Shown piece by piece: positions 26,837 through 35,627 of a stretch of 64,000 nucleotides of DNA. The stretch covers positions 186,001-250,000 of the forward strand of contig NZ_JAMOHY010000002.1 in assembly GCF_024448695.1 (NCBI RefSeq), read 5' to 3'. The position numbers were made by a program, and so were the translations under genes. Origin of the DNA: Stutzerimonas stutzeri (GTDB lineage: Bacteria > Pseudomonadota > Gammaproteobacteria > Pseudomonadales > Pseudomonadaceae). A model generated the notes under the pieces. It saw nothing but the letters and a program-made list of their open reading frames with translations. It ran no database searches and was not told the origin of the DNA. Position 1 is the stretch's first letter, and every line of letters begins with the position of its first letter.

Positions 26837-28048
26837 ATGCAGGTCAGCAAATCGAACAAGCTCGCCAATGTCTGCTACGACATTCGCGGGCCAGTGCTCA
26901 AGCACGCCAAACGCCTGGAAGAGGAAGGCCATCGCATCCTCAAGCTGAATATCGGCAACCCGGCGCCGTTCGGTTTCGAAGCCCCGGAGGAAATTCTTCA
27001 GGACGTAATCCGCAACCTGCCGACCGCCCAAGGCTACAGCGACTCCAAGGGCCTGTTCAGCGCACGCAAGGCCATCATGCAGTACTACCAGCAGAAGCAG
27101 GTAGAAGGCGTGACCATCGAAGACATCTATCTTGGCAACGGAGTATCCGAGCTGATCGTGATGTCCATGCAGGCGCTGCTCAACAATGGCGACGAGGTGC
27201 TGATTCCTGCCCCGGATTATCCGCTATGGACTGCCGCCGTCAGCCTGGCCGGCGGCAAGCCGGTGCACTACCTGTGCGACGAGCAGGCCAACTGGTGGCC
27301 CGACCTGGACGACATCAAGGCCAAGATCACACCCAACACCAAGGCCCTGGTGCTGATCAACCCGAACAACCCCACCGGCGCGGTCTACTCGAAAGAAGTG
27401 CTGGAAGGTATGGTCGAGCTGGCACGCCAGCATAATCTGGTGCTGTTCTCAGATGAGATCTACGACAAGATCCTCTACGACGGTGCCGTGCATATCTGTA
27501 CCGCCTCCCTGGCGCCGGACGTGCTTTGCCTGACCTTCAATGGTCTGTCCAAGTCCTACCGGGTTGCCGGCTTCCGCTCCGGCTGGGTCGTCATCACCGG
27601 GCCGAAGCACAAGGCCAAAAGCTATATCGAAGGCATTGATATCCTGGCCAACATGCGCCTGTGCGCCAACGTGCCGGCGCAGCATGCGATCCAGACGGCT
27701 CTGGGAGGCTACCAGAGCATCAACGACTTGGTGCTACCGCCAGGACGCCTGCTCGAGCAGCGCAACCGCACCTGGGAACTGCTCAACGACATCCCTGGCG
27801 TCAGCTGCGTGAAGCCAATGGGTGCGCTGTATGCCTTCCCGCGCATCGACCCGAAGGTCTGCCCGATCCACAACGACGAAAAGTTCGTACTCGACCTGCT
27901 GCTCTCCGAAAAGCTGCTGATTGTCCAGGGCACTGCCTTCAACTGGCCCTGGCCTGACCACTTCCGGGTTGTCACATTGCCCCGAGTGGATGATCTGGAG
28001 CAGGCCATCGGTCGCATCGGCAACTTCCTTGGCTCTTACAGTCAGTAA
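26837..28048 (+). CDS. alaA: Alanine-synthesising aminotransferase AlaA
   Basis: PLP-dependent class I aminotransferase of 403 residues, nearly colinear with E. coli AlaA (glutamate-pyruvate transaminase). It begins SNKLANVCYDIRGPVLKHAKRLEEEG and has KLNIGNPAPFGFEAPEEI, the substrate/PLP region INPNNPTGAVYSKE, the PLP-lysine in FNGLSKSYRVAGFRSGW and the C-terminal QGTAFNWPWPDHFR. ATG 26837 is chosen because it aligns with the family N-terminus, although the AGGA upstream is very close; an ATG at 26804 in the same frame adds 11 non-homologous residues. Cytoplasmic, likely monocistronic with htpX following 125 bases later. Confidence 0.9.
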   Translation: MQVSKSNKLANVCYDIRGPVLKHAKRLEEEGHRILKLNIGNPAPFGFEAPEEILQDVIRNLPTAQGYSDSKGLFSARKAIMQYYQQKQVEGVTIEDIYLGNGVSELIVMSMQALLNNGDEVLIPAPDYPLWTAAVSLAGGKPVHYLCDEQANWWPDLDDIKAKITPNTKALVLINPNNPTGAVYSKEVLEGMVELARQHNLVLFSDEIYDKILYDGAVHICTASLAPDVLCLTFNGLSKSYRVAGFRSGWVVITGPKHKAKSYIEGIDILANMRLCANVPAQHAIQTALGGYQSINDLVLPPGRLLEQRNRTWELLNDIPGVSCVKPMGALYAFPRIDPKVCPIHNDEKFVLDLLLSEKLLIVQGTAFNWPWPDHFRVVTLPRVDDLEQAIGRIGNFLGSYSQ

Positions 28049-28173
28049 CTGGCAGGAATCCGCGGGGCAATGACACAGGCGACATAGCTTGAAATAGTCG
28101 CCTGGTTGAATCGCGCCGACCCGCACCTTATATAGCCTAACGTTCTCACTGTTTCCTTGGAGTTTGCCGCAAC

Positions 28174-29046
28174 ATGATGCGCATTTTCTTGTTCCTGGCC
28201 ACCAACCTTGCCGTACTGGTCGTCGCAGGCATCACCCTGAAGCTGCTCGGGGTTGACCGCTTCACCGGCCAGAACCACGGTAGCCTGCTGGTCTTCTGCG
28301 CCGTGTTCGGCTTCGCTGGATCGCTGGTATCGCTGTTCATCTCCAAATGGATGGCGAAGATGAGTACCCGCACAGAGATCATCAGCCAGCCGCGCACGCG
28401 CCATGAGCAGTGGCTGCTGCAGACTGTCGAGCAGCTTTCTCGCGATGCCGGCATCAAGATGCCGGAAGTCGGTATCTTCCCCGCCTACGAAGCCAACGCC
28501 TTCGCCACCGGCTGGAACAAGAACGATGCCCTGGTCGCCGTTAGCCAGGGCTTGCTCGAGCGCTTCTCTCCGGATGAAGTTAAGGCCGTACTGGCCCATG
28601 AAATCGGCCACGTAGCCAACGGTGACATGGTCACACTGGCGCTGATTCAGGGCGTGGTGAACACTTTCGTGATGTTCTTCGCGCGTATCTTCGGCAACTT
28701 CGTCGACAAGGCAATCCTGAAGAATGAGGATGGCCACGGCATCGGCTACTTCGTCGCCACCATCTTCGCCGAGCTGGTACTGGGCATTCTCGCCAGCATT
28801 GTCGTCATGTGGTTCTCGCGCAAACGCGAATTCCGCGCAGACGAAGCCGGCGCCCAACTGGCCGGTACCGGCGCAATGATTGCCGCATTACAGCGCCTGC
28901 GCGCCGAACAGGGCGTACCGGTTGACATGCCCGACACCCTCAAGGCATTCAGCATCAACGGCTCGCTGCGCAATGGCCTGGCCGGGCTGCTGATGACCCA
29001 CCCGCCACTGGAAGCCCGTATCGAAGCCCTGCGCCAACGCGGTTGA
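28174..29046 (+). CDS. htpX: Membrane zinc protease HtpX
   Basis: 290-residue M48-family inner-membrane metalloprotease acting in membrane protein quality control. Two N-terminal transmembrane helices (about 4-23 and 35-55) are followed by the zinc motif [10 protein letters not shown] near residue 145, two more hydrophobic segments, and the downstream zinc ligand Glu in [15 protein letters not shown]. The length is standard. ATG 28174 follows GGAG. A strong terminator lies 12 bases after the stop codon. Confidence 0.95.
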   Translation: MMRIFLFLATNLAVLVVAGITLKLLGVDRFTGQNHGSLLVFCAVFGFAGSLVSLFISKWMAKMSTRTEIISQPRTRHEQWLLQTVEQLSRDAGIKMPEVGIFPAYEANAFATGWNKNDALVAVSQGLLERFSPDEVKAVLAHEIGHVANGDMVTLALIQGVVNTFVMFFARIFGNFVDKAILKNEDGHGIGYFVATIFAELVLGILASIVVMWFSRKREFRADEAGAQLAGTGAMIAALQRLRAEQGVPVDMPDTLKAFSINGSLRNGLAGLLMTHPPLEARIEALRQRG

Positions 29047-29057
29047 TCGACGACATG

Positions 29058-29089
29058 AAAAAGCCCAGCCTGATCAGGCTGGGCTTTTT
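29058..29089. terminator. Bidirectional terminator between htpX and tpm
   Basis: AAAAAGCCCAGCCTGA at 29058-29073 is followed directly by its reverse complement TCAGGCTGGGCTTTTT at 29074-29089, with A- and T-runs on both flanks, between convergent genes. Confidence 0.9.
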
Positions 29090-29119
29090 CATGGCTTACA
29101 CAAACGGGTGAACGAGGTA

Positions 29120-29770
29120 CTAGCGCCGTATCAGCCGATAGCAGTTCTGATCCATTCGCCTCAGACCGCGCTGCAGGAATTTATCATCAAGGGCGCTCGC
29201 CCGCTCCAACAGCGAAATATCCCAGCCATCACCCAGAGACGCCTGAATCTCCGCATCGCTTACCGCAAAAGGCGGGCCTTCCATCTGCGCCTGCTCGTAG
29301 TCCAGCACCACCAGCAAGCCGGTGCAGCCCGAGGCGAGGATACTCGACAGATGTTCGGTATAACGCTGCCGCATCGACGCCGGCAAGGCTATCAGCGCTG
29401 CCCGGTCATATAGCCCCTCGCATCCGGCAACATCCTCGGCTGTCAGCGCAAAGAAATCGCCGCAGTGAACCTCCAGCACGCCGGAACGATAGACCTTGAA
29501 CCCACTCCGCCGCTCGACCTGGACAGGCAAATTCTGCTCGACGAAGAAGCCCTCGACAGCCTTCTCACTCAACTCGACGCCCAGCACCTCGAAACCCTGC
29601 TCAACCAGCCAGACCAGGTCCAGACTTTTGCCGCAGAGTGGCACCAGCACCTTCGTTCCGACCGCCAGCTGCAACCCGGGCCAGTAACGACGCAGCAAGG
29701 GGTTAACCTCGCGCAGATGAAAGCCTATTTCGTTTTGCGCCCAACGGCGGTGCCAAAACGCTTCGTCCAT
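29120..29770 (-). CDS. tpm: Thiopurine S-methyltransferase
   Basis: 216-residue SAM-dependent methyltransferase of the TPMT family, which in bacteria methylates selenium or tellurium oxyanions and thiols. It opens MDEAFWHRRWAQNEIGFHL, with VLVPLCGKSLDLVWL and VLGVELSEKAVEGFF as the SAM motifs and GLYDRAALIALP. ATG 29770 is preferred because AAGGAT lies 7 bases before it; an ATG at 29791 adds only seven residues. It lies immediately downstream of fleR on the same strand, where pseudomonads usually have fliE. Confidence 0.9.
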   Translation of the reverse strand: MDEAFWHRRWAQNEIGFHLREVNPLLRRYWPGLQLAVGTKVLVPLCGKSLDLVWLVEQGFEVLGVELSEKAVEGFFVEQNLPVQVERRSGFKVYRSGVLEVHCGDFFALTAEDVAGCEGLYDRAALIALPASMRQRYTEHLSSILASGCTGLLVVLDYEQAQMEGPPFAVSDAEIQASLGDGWDISLLERASALDDKFLQRGLRRMDQNCYRLIRR

Positions 29771-29828
29771 AATCAGATCCTTGCAGCCCATACTCGCCGG
29801 AGATTATCAGAGTCGCCTGCGGCGCCGC

Positions 29829-31232
29829 TCACTCGCCGGACAGCATGGCCTCGATATCCATGCCAGCATCACGCATCTGCGCCAGCTTGTAGCGCAGGGT
29901 GCGCGCACTGATGCCCAAGCGATCAGCCGTCTCCTTGCGGCGCCCACGCTCGCTGCGCAGGGTTTCGAGAATCAGCTCGAACTCCCGTCGACGAAGGTCG
30001 TCACCAAGGCCACCACTGCCATCCGAATGAACCGGCGCAATGAACTCCTGCTCCACCGGGAACGCAGGTACGGCGCCACTACCTGTCGACGAAGCAAAGC
30101 CTACCGCTGCGCTCAGGCACAGATCCTCTGGGCGAATCAACCCGCCTTGTTGCAGAATCAGAGCTCGTTGAATAGCGTTGTCCAACTCGCGAACATTGCC
30201 GGGCCAGGCGTGCCTGAGCAGGTATTGACGCGCCTCACTCGTCAGCCTCGCGACAGGCTGGCGCATCTTGGTTGCGTGGCTTGCCAATAACTGTTCGGCC
30301 AGCGGTACGATGTCCGCCGGGCGATCACGCAGGGGCGCCCAGGCGAGCGGAAACACCGAGACGCGATAGAACAGGTCTTCACGAAAGCGCCCGCTGCGCA
30401 CTTCCTCGGCCAGGTCACGGTTGGTGGTGGCAATGATGCGGATATCCAGCGCCACCGGCTTGCGCGCACCGACACGTTCAACCTCGCGCTCCTGCAACAC
30501 ACGCAGCAGCTTGGCCTGCAGCGCCAGCGGCATTTCGGAAATTTCATCGAGCAGCAGGGTGCCACCTTCTGCCAGCTCGAACTTGCCCGGCTGACTGGCG
30601 ATCGCGCCGGTAAACGCCCCTTTCTCATGGCCGAACAATGTGGCCTCGAGCATATTGTCCGGGATCGCCGCACAGTTGATCGCCACGAAGGGCTTGCTGG
30701 CGCGGCGTGATTGCAGATGGATGTAGCGCGCCAGCACTTCCTTGCCGGTGCCCGACTCACCGGATATCAGCACCGTGGAGTCACTTTGTGCCACGCGAGC
30801 AGCCAGTGCCAGCAACTGAAGGCTGGTGGCCTCTTCGGCGACAGGCCCTTTCGCGTCCGGGCTACCGGGTTGGCCACAGGCATGCCGCGCGATCAGTTCA
30901 AGCAATACTTTCGGCTCGAAGGGTTTGACCAGATAGTCCACCGCGCCCTGACGCATCGCCTCGACAGCCCGCTCGACCGCGCCGTAGGCCGTCATCAGCA
31001 AGACCGGCAGCTGCGGGTAGCGCTGGCGTATAAAGACCTGCAGCGCATGACCATCCATGCCCGGCATGTTCACATCACTGATAACCAGCCCAAAGACATT
31101 CATTTGCAGCGCCAGTACCGCAGACTCCGCGCTGTCGACCGCCTCATAGTCAAAGCCTGCGAGCTCCAGCGTGTCGCTCAGAGCTTCACGCAAGGCGCGG
31201 TCATCCTCAACCAGCAAAAGTCTCACAGTCAT
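29829..31232 (-). CDS. fleR: Sigma-54-dependent response regulator FleR
   Basis: 467-residue NtrC-type activator of the Pseudomonas flagellar cascade. The receiver domain (1-120) keeps the acidic pair VEDD, the phospho-acceptor Asp in ISDVNMPGMDG and Lys in VKPFEP. The AAA+ domain has Walker [14 protein letters not shown], the sigma-54 contact loop GAFTGA and Walker B GGTLLLDEISEMP. A Fis-type helix-turn-helix (GRRKETADRLGISARTLRYKLAQM) ends the protein. The family drives class III genes (basal body, hook) with RpoN. Its start overlaps the fleS stop by 4 bases. Confidence 0.95.
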   Translation of the reverse strand: MTVRLLLVEDDRALREALSDTLELAGFDYEAVDSAESAVLALQMNVFGLVISDVNMPGMDGHALQVFIRQRYPQLPVLLMTAYGAVERAVEAMRQGAVDYLVKPFEPKVLLELIARHACGQPGSPDAKGPVAEEATSLQLLALAARVAQSDSTVLISGESGTGKEVLARYIHLQSRRASKPFVAINCAAIPDNMLEATLFGHEKGAFTGAIASQPGKFELAEGGTLLLDEISEMPLALQAKLLRVLQEREVERVGARKPVALDIRIIATTNRDLAEEVRSGRFREDLFYRVSVFPLAWAPLRDRPADIVPLAEQLLASHATKMRQPVARLTSEARQYLLRHAWPGNVRELDNAIQRALILQQGGLIRPEDLCLSAAVGFASSTGSGAVPAFPVEQEFIAPVHSDGSGGLGDDLRRREFELILETLRSERGRRKETADRLGISARTLRYKLAQMRDAGMDIEAMLSGE

Positions 31233-32428
31233 CGGACCTGCTCCGTCAGCAACGGCAAACGCAGGGTGGCGCAGGTGCCCCGGCCTGGCCGTGAGCGCAG
31301 TGTCAGCGTGCCCGAGTGAGCGCGGGCGATGGATTTGACCACAGCCACTCCCAAACCGGTGCCAGTCGCTCTGGTCGTGAAAAAAGGCTCGCCGAGTCGC
31401 GCCAGGGTCACCGCATCGATGCCGACACCCTGGTCGCTGATGCTGATATGCATGACCGAATCCCGTGCATATAGATGTATTTTCAGACGCGCATGATCAG
31501 CGCTGGCCTGCAGTGCATTTTCGATCAGATTGAGCAGCGCCCCGACCAGCGTGTCGCGATTGCACAGCAACACACCCTCACGCACATCGCATTGCCAGCG
31601 AACCTCGGCGCCCTGCAAGCGAACCTCGGATGCAGCGCGCAAGGCCGCCAGCAATTGCGCTGGAGTCAGACGGTTCTCAAGGGGCAGATCACCGCGAGCG
31701 AACACCAGCATGTCGCGAACCTGATGTTCCAGCTCATTCAAGCGATCCTTCAGACGGCCAGCAAAACGCTGCTGCTGCTCATTGCTTAGGCCACCCTGCT
31801 CCAGATGGCTGGCATACAGCAGGGCTGAAGACAGGGGCGTGCGGATCTGATGCGCCAACGAGGCCACCATGCGTCCCAGTGATGACAGGCGCTCATGACG
31901 TGCCAATTGCTCCTGCAAACGTCGTGTTTCAGTCAGATCCGTCAACAAGACCAACTGCCCCGGTTCGCCATTCAATGAGCGGGTGGCAATCGACACACGG
32001 CGACCATCCTTCAGGGAAACCTCATGCCCATCGTCCTTGCGCGGCGCAAAGCTGCGTGCAATCACCTCGCGCCACAACTGCCCTTCGAGAGGCTCACTGA
32101 GCAAGTCAAGGGCCACCGGATTGGCTTCGCGAACGACCCCTTGACCATCAATCACAATGACACCGCCGGGCAGCAGATCCAGCAGGCTTTGCAGACGATT
32201 GGCCAGACGCTCCTTTTCGTCGAACTCCCGCAGGTGCTGAGCGCTGGCTTCGGCAAGCTGTCCTTTGAGTTCGGACATGTGGGCCTGCAACAACTCTTGC
32301 GAGCCTTTCAGGCGTCCCGAAAGATGAGAAAAATTTTCGAGCGATTGCTCAAGCTCGGCGCTGACACAAGCTTCGGTAGAACGCGGAATGACAGCGGAGG
32401 GAGAAAACACTGAAGTCACTGGCACCAT
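31229..32428 (-). CDS. fleS: Sensor histidine kinase FleS
   Basis: 399-residue cytoplasmic histidine kinase, partner of FleR. There is no membrane segment. The N-terminal region is coiled-coil, followed by a PAS-like domain (LLDLLPGGVIVIDGQGVVREANPVALDLL), the H-box ERLSSLGRMVASLAHQIRTPLSS and the ATPase boxes NLIENALQAS, ISDQGVGID and GTGLGVAVVKSIA. ATG 32428 is chosen over an in-frame TTG at 32437 because the RpoN promoter at 32461-32476 would leave a very short leader for the TTG. The stop overlaps the fleR start. Confidence 0.95.
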   Translation of the reverse strand: MVPVTSVFSPSAVIPRSTEACVSAELEQSLENFSHLSGRLKGSQELLQAHMSELKGQLAEASAQHLREFDEKERLANRLQSLLDLLPGGVIVIDGQGVVREANPVALDLLSEPLEGQLWREVIARSFAPRKDDGHEVSLKDGRRVSIATRSLNGEPGQLVLLTDLTETRRLQEQLARHERLSSLGRMVASLAHQIRTPLSSALLYASHLEQGGLSNEQQQRFAGRLKDRLNELEHQVRDMLVFARGDLPLENRLTPAQLLAALRAASEVRLQGAEVRWQCDVREGVLLCNRDTLVGALLNLIENALQASADHARLKIHLYARDSVMHISISDQGVGIDAVTLARLGEPFFTTRATGTGLGVAVVKSIARAHSGTLTLRSRPGRGTCATLRLPLLTEQVR

Positions 32429-32460
32429 GTCCGTCAAAAGATGGTCGGTCAGTGTCAGGG

Positions 32461-32476
32461 AGCAAGGATCATGCCT
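32461..32476 (-). promoter_or_regulatory. RpoN (sigma-54) promoter of fleSR
   Basis: The minus strand reads AGGCATGATCCTTGCT, matching the -24 GG and -12 GC elements with the exact spacing of TGGCAC-N5-TTGCT. It lies 32 bases upstream of the fleS ATG and downstream of the fleQ stop codon. FleQ/RpoN control of fleSR is established in P. aeruginosa. Confidence 0.7.
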
Positions 32477-32535
32477 GGCAATTGATTAATGACGGTGAGA
32501 TAACCGCGCCACCTTTGAGCTGCGCGGCAAATACC

Positions 32536-34005
32536 TTACTCCTCGGCTTCCTCGTCACGGCGATTCATGCCGTACTTGCGCATCTTCTCTACAAGAGTCG
32601 TCCGGCGAATGCGCAGGCGTTCCGCAGCTCGCGCCACAACGCCGCCAGCGTCATCCAGCGCCTGCTGGATAAGACCCTGCTCGAGGTTGGCCAGATAATC
32701 CTTCAGATCAAGCCCTTCCGTAGGCAGCATAGCTTGCGCATCGCTGATCACGACGGGCGCATTGATCGCCGCACGCTCTTCCATTTCTGTATGCAGACTG
32801 GCGGCATACTGCTCGTCGTCATCGTCGACATGGCGAAATTTCTTCGGCAGTTCCATCACGCCGATCACCCCGTAAGGATGCATGATGGCCATGCGCTCGA
32901 CGAGATTGGCCAACTCCCGCACATTACCTGGCCAGTCGTGCCGACACAGGGACATGATGGCTGCAGAGTTGAAACGAATCGAGCCGCGCTTTTCGTGCTC
33001 CATGCGCGAAATAAGCTCATTCATCAGCAGCGGTATATCTTCTATGCGCTCGCGCAGTGGCGCCATTTCGATGGGAAATACATTGAGCCGGTAGTAAAGA
33101 TCCTCGCGGAAAGTGCCTTCCACGATCATCTTTTCCAGGTCTTTGTGGGTTGCCGCAATAATTCGCACATCGGCGTTCTGCGTACGATTGCTGCCTATCC
33201 GCTCGAAGGTACGCTCCTGCAATACGCGCAACAGCTTGACCTGCATTGGCAAGGGCATGTCGCCGATTTCATCGAGAAAGAGCGTACCGCCCTCAGCCAG
33301 CTCGAAACGACCGGCACGGGAGGTGATAGCCCCGGTAAAGGCACCTTTCTCGTGACCGAACAGCTCGCTTTCCAGCAGCTCAGCCGGGATCGCGCCACAG
33401 TTGACCGGAACGAAGGGGCCGTTGCGGCGCTTGGAATGGTAATGAAGGTTTCTGGCGACCACTTCCTTGCCGGTACCGGATTCGCCAAGGATCAGTACGC
33501 TCGCCTCGGTATCGGCGACCTGCTGCATCATCTGCCGGACATGCTGCACGGCACGGCTGGTGCCTACCAAGCTGCGAAACAGGTTGGTCTCGCGCTGACG
33601 TCCACGCGCCCGGGCCTGGTCATATACTTCGCGATAAACCTGCGCACGGTGCAAGGAGTCGAGCAACTTGTTATAGCTGGGAGGCATCTCGAGGCTGGCC
33701 AGCACTTGTCGACGAACATCTTCCGGCCAGTCAGTCGGAACAGGCTCGCCAATCAATAGCAGCGGCAGATTCTCATCCCACTTGCCGAGCTGCTTGAGCA
33801 GCTCGGCCACACCACCTTTTGTCGAAACAGCACCGAGCATGACCCCAAGTACGGCTCGGCTCGACTCAAGCGAACCCACCACTTCCCGCCAGTCATCACT
33901 GGTACAAGCCAGATGATCTTCGCCTAGAAAATTGAGGATAACCGCCAAATCACGCCGACGATCCTTGTCGTCGTCTATCAACAAAATCTTGGTTTCACGC
34001 CACAT
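32536..34005 (-). CDS. fleQ: Flagellar master regulator FleQ
   Basis: 489-residue enhancer-binding protein at the top of the flagellar cascade; in pseudomonads it also binds c-di-GMP and FleN. The N-terminal domain is receiver-like ([14 protein letters not shown]) but where the phospho-acceptor Asp would be it reads [13 protein letters not shown], so it is degenerate, as in known FleQ. The AAA+ domain has [19 protein letters not shown] and [13 protein letters not shown]. The Fis-type helix-turn-helix is [22 protein letters not shown]. The ATG at 34005 gives the family length; upstream codons in frame are not homologous. fleSR follow with their own RpoN promoter. Confidence 0.97.
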   Translation of the reverse strand: MWRETKILLIDDDKDRRRDLAVILNFLGEDHLACTSDDWREVVGSLESSRAVLGVMLGAVSTKGGVAELLKQLGKWDENLPLLLIGEPVPTDWPEDVRRQVLASLEMPPSYNKLLDSLHRAQVYREVYDQARARGRQRETNLFRSLVGTSRAVQHVRQMMQQVADTEASVLILGESGTGKEVVARNLHYHSKRRNGPFVPVNCGAIPAELLESELFGHEKGAFTGAITSRAGRFELAEGGTLFLDEIGDMPLPMQVKLLRVLQERTFERIGSNRTQNADVRIIAATHKDLEKMIVEGTFREDLYYRLNVFPIEMAPLRERIEDIPLLMNELISRMEHEKRGSIRFNSAAIMSLCRHDWPGNVRELANLVERMAIMHPYGVIGVMELPKKFRHVDDDDEQYAASLHTEMEERAAINAPVVISDAQAMLPTEGLDLKDYLANLEQGLIQQALDDAGGVVARAAERLRIRRTTLVEKMRKYGMNRRDEEAEE

Positions 34006-34405
34006 CTTGTTTATAGGCTCTAGAGGCTGGGAAGAAATACTGAATGCGCATCGAGAGAAACGAAGCGTCACCGGCAGATAGCCACTAGGTTAATTAAAAA
34101 AATCGCGCGGAGTCAAATTTATGACGTGATTTAGCGACTAAAGAACAACCTTCTTTTGTTTGGTTACTTGCCGGCCACCCCGCAACAGGCAGGGAGGCGG
34201 CACAAGGAAACTAAACAGTTTTAAATAAAGGATGCAGGACGTTAAAAGATTTTCAGCGAAAAAGGCTGCTCAATAGGCAAAATTTGAAGAAAGATGGAAT
34301 CACTGAAAATCCATAGAGCGCGACAAAAGAGGCGAATGAAAATTAAAGGAAGGCGTCTGCTTAAACTGACGAGCGGTGAATTTTTGAAACAGGATGATTC
34401 ATCGC
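34006..34405. other. AT-rich intergenic region upstream of fleQ
   Basis: 400 bases markedly richer in A/T than the surroundings. It should hold the fleQ promoter. A weak candidate has TTGACT (34116-34111, minus strand) and TTAACC (34093-34088) 17 bases apart. A perfect short palindrome TTTAGCGACTAAA lies at 34130-34142. No gene is seen. Confidence 0.5.
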
Positions 34406-34702
34406 TCAACCAAACAGTTTATAAACTTTAGCCCGATGTTGAGAGTGATTGATATGGATCAACTCTCCCTTCACGCGACTCTGCTCTGCCTGGCAGGCGC
34501 CCACCAACTCGCGATAAATAATGGTCAGCTCTTGCAGATGTCGACGGATCGCCGACTCGTCTTCGCGGGGCTCGTTCATTGCGGCTTCGACAACCTGGCG
34601 ACACTGGGTATCCAGAACGCTGATTGCTGTCCAGTCCTGCTGCACCATCGCGTCGCGCAGTGCGATACCGGTTTCTTCGAGACGCTTGACTGATGCATTC
34701 AT
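34406..34702 (-). CDS. fliT: Flagellar chaperone FliT-like protein
   Basis: 98-residue helical protein resembling FliT and the small protein found upstream of fleQ in P. aeruginosa (FleP/FliS'). It starts MNASVKRLEETGIALRDAMVQQDWTAISVLD and continues with a charged helix (CRQVVEAAMNEPREDESAIRRHLQELTIIYREL). FliT chaperones FliD and is usually preceded by fliS; here fliS is absent. ATG 34702 is selected on homology and frame; another ATG nearby is out of frame. It lies 400 bases upstream of fleQ on the same strand. Confidence 0.8.
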   Translation of the reverse strand: MNASVKRLEETGIALRDAMVQQDWTAISVLDTQCRQVVEAAMNEPREDESAIRRHLQELTIIYRELVGACQAEQSRVKGELIHINHSQHRAKVYKLFG

Positions 34703-34900
34703 GAATCCGCTCCGTTCGCAGCCGGGCCCTTGCAGCCTGATAAGTGGCACCCTCTTGCGTGCCTGATGACTGTATCGGCAATTGCTAACAGCTCTTTAGC
34801 GGGCCGCTGTAAAACCTGCTGCGACTTAAACGATACGCCGGATTCAACCGTCTGGAGCACGCGAAGACGAAGGCTACGGACGAACCAAGGTCTGTAATGA

Positions 34901-35329
34901 TCAATGCAACTGCCGAAGCCCGGGTGGCACGCTGGGTACGGCTACCGGGTCCCACGGTCCCTCCGGACGTCCTGCGCTATACCAGTCGCCATCCCAGCGG
35001 TAGTAAAGGCGTTCGCGGTAGTACAGATTCCGTCCTTCCACGACATAGACATTCAACCGGTTGTCCCAGTGCGCGGTAGCATGCGGCGGCGGCGCGTAGC
35101 GCGGATGGCTTTTTTGCGTGGCGGGAGGATGCGGAGCGGAAGGTACTCGCACGGGTGGCGGTTTGATGGCAGGCTCTCGAGGCACATCCGTTGCAGGCGG
35201 GACCGGCCTGGGGGCCAGCTCGGGGCGTTGATAGGGTCTACCGGCGCAGGCTGCCAGCAGTAACGCCAGCATCACTGCAACGCCTGCCTTGAGCAGACTC
35301 TCAGCCTGCCTGAAAACCAAATCTGTCAT
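34901..35329 (-). CDS. Predicted lipoprotein of unknown function
   Basis: 142 residues. The N-terminal segment GVAVMLALLLAACAG is a lipoprotein signal with lipobox LAAC and Cys near residue 28, so export and lipidation are likely. A proline-rich linker follows (RPVPPATDVPREPAIKPPP), then an aromatic C-terminal region with NVYVVEGRNLYYRERLYYRWDGDWY. The repeated YYR/RWxxxWY pattern recalls small secreted domains of unknown function. The ATG at 35329 leaves a somewhat long n-region; a shorter start is possible. It lies between fliT and the ccm operon with gaps of about 200 and 300 bases. Confidence 0.7.
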   Translation of the reverse strand: MTDLVFRQAESLLKAGVAVMLALLLAACAGRPYQRPELAPRPVPPATDVPREPAIKPPPVRVPSAPHPPATQKSHPRYAPPPHATAHWDNRLNVYVVEGRNLYYRERLYYRWDGDWYSAGRPEGPWDPVAVPSVPPGLRQLH

Positions 35330-35450
35330 CACGCGCCTCTCGCTCGCCCCGCAGGCAGACCGTTGAAAACGCAATCAAGACAGGCAAGACAGGGTGCAAC
35401 GACCAGCGGGAGTAACAGCCGATGGCTGGGCCCGAGGGCGAGTGCAACGA

Positions 35451-35583
35451 GTCAAAACAGGCGAGAATGCGGACCGGCTCGCGATCGAACCGGGTGATCC
35501 AGATGAGCAGCGCTCACTTCGTTTACCCACCGGGTCGCGCTAAAGCGCGCTAGCCGCAAGGGACATTCCAAGCCTGTTTTGAC
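35451..35583. repeat. 133-bp palindromic repeat-like element
   Basis: A 12-bp perfect inverted repeat, GTCAAAACAGGC at 35451-35462 and GCCTGTTTTGAC at 35572-35583, bounds a GC-rich non-coding stretch downstream of ccmI. Its interior shares GAGAATGCGGA with GAGAAAGCGGA of the element at 23853, so the two may be related. Confidence 0.55.
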
Positions 35584-35627
35584 GCAGTATTGCCAACGCA
35601 GATAGTGTTTCGATGATCTGTACGCGA

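Noticed and set aside
34745-34760. RpoN-like sequence TGGCACCCTCTTGC on the plus strand upstream of fliT
   Set aside because: The spacer is one base short of the strict sigma-54 spacing and the site points away from fliT with no downstream plus-strand gene.
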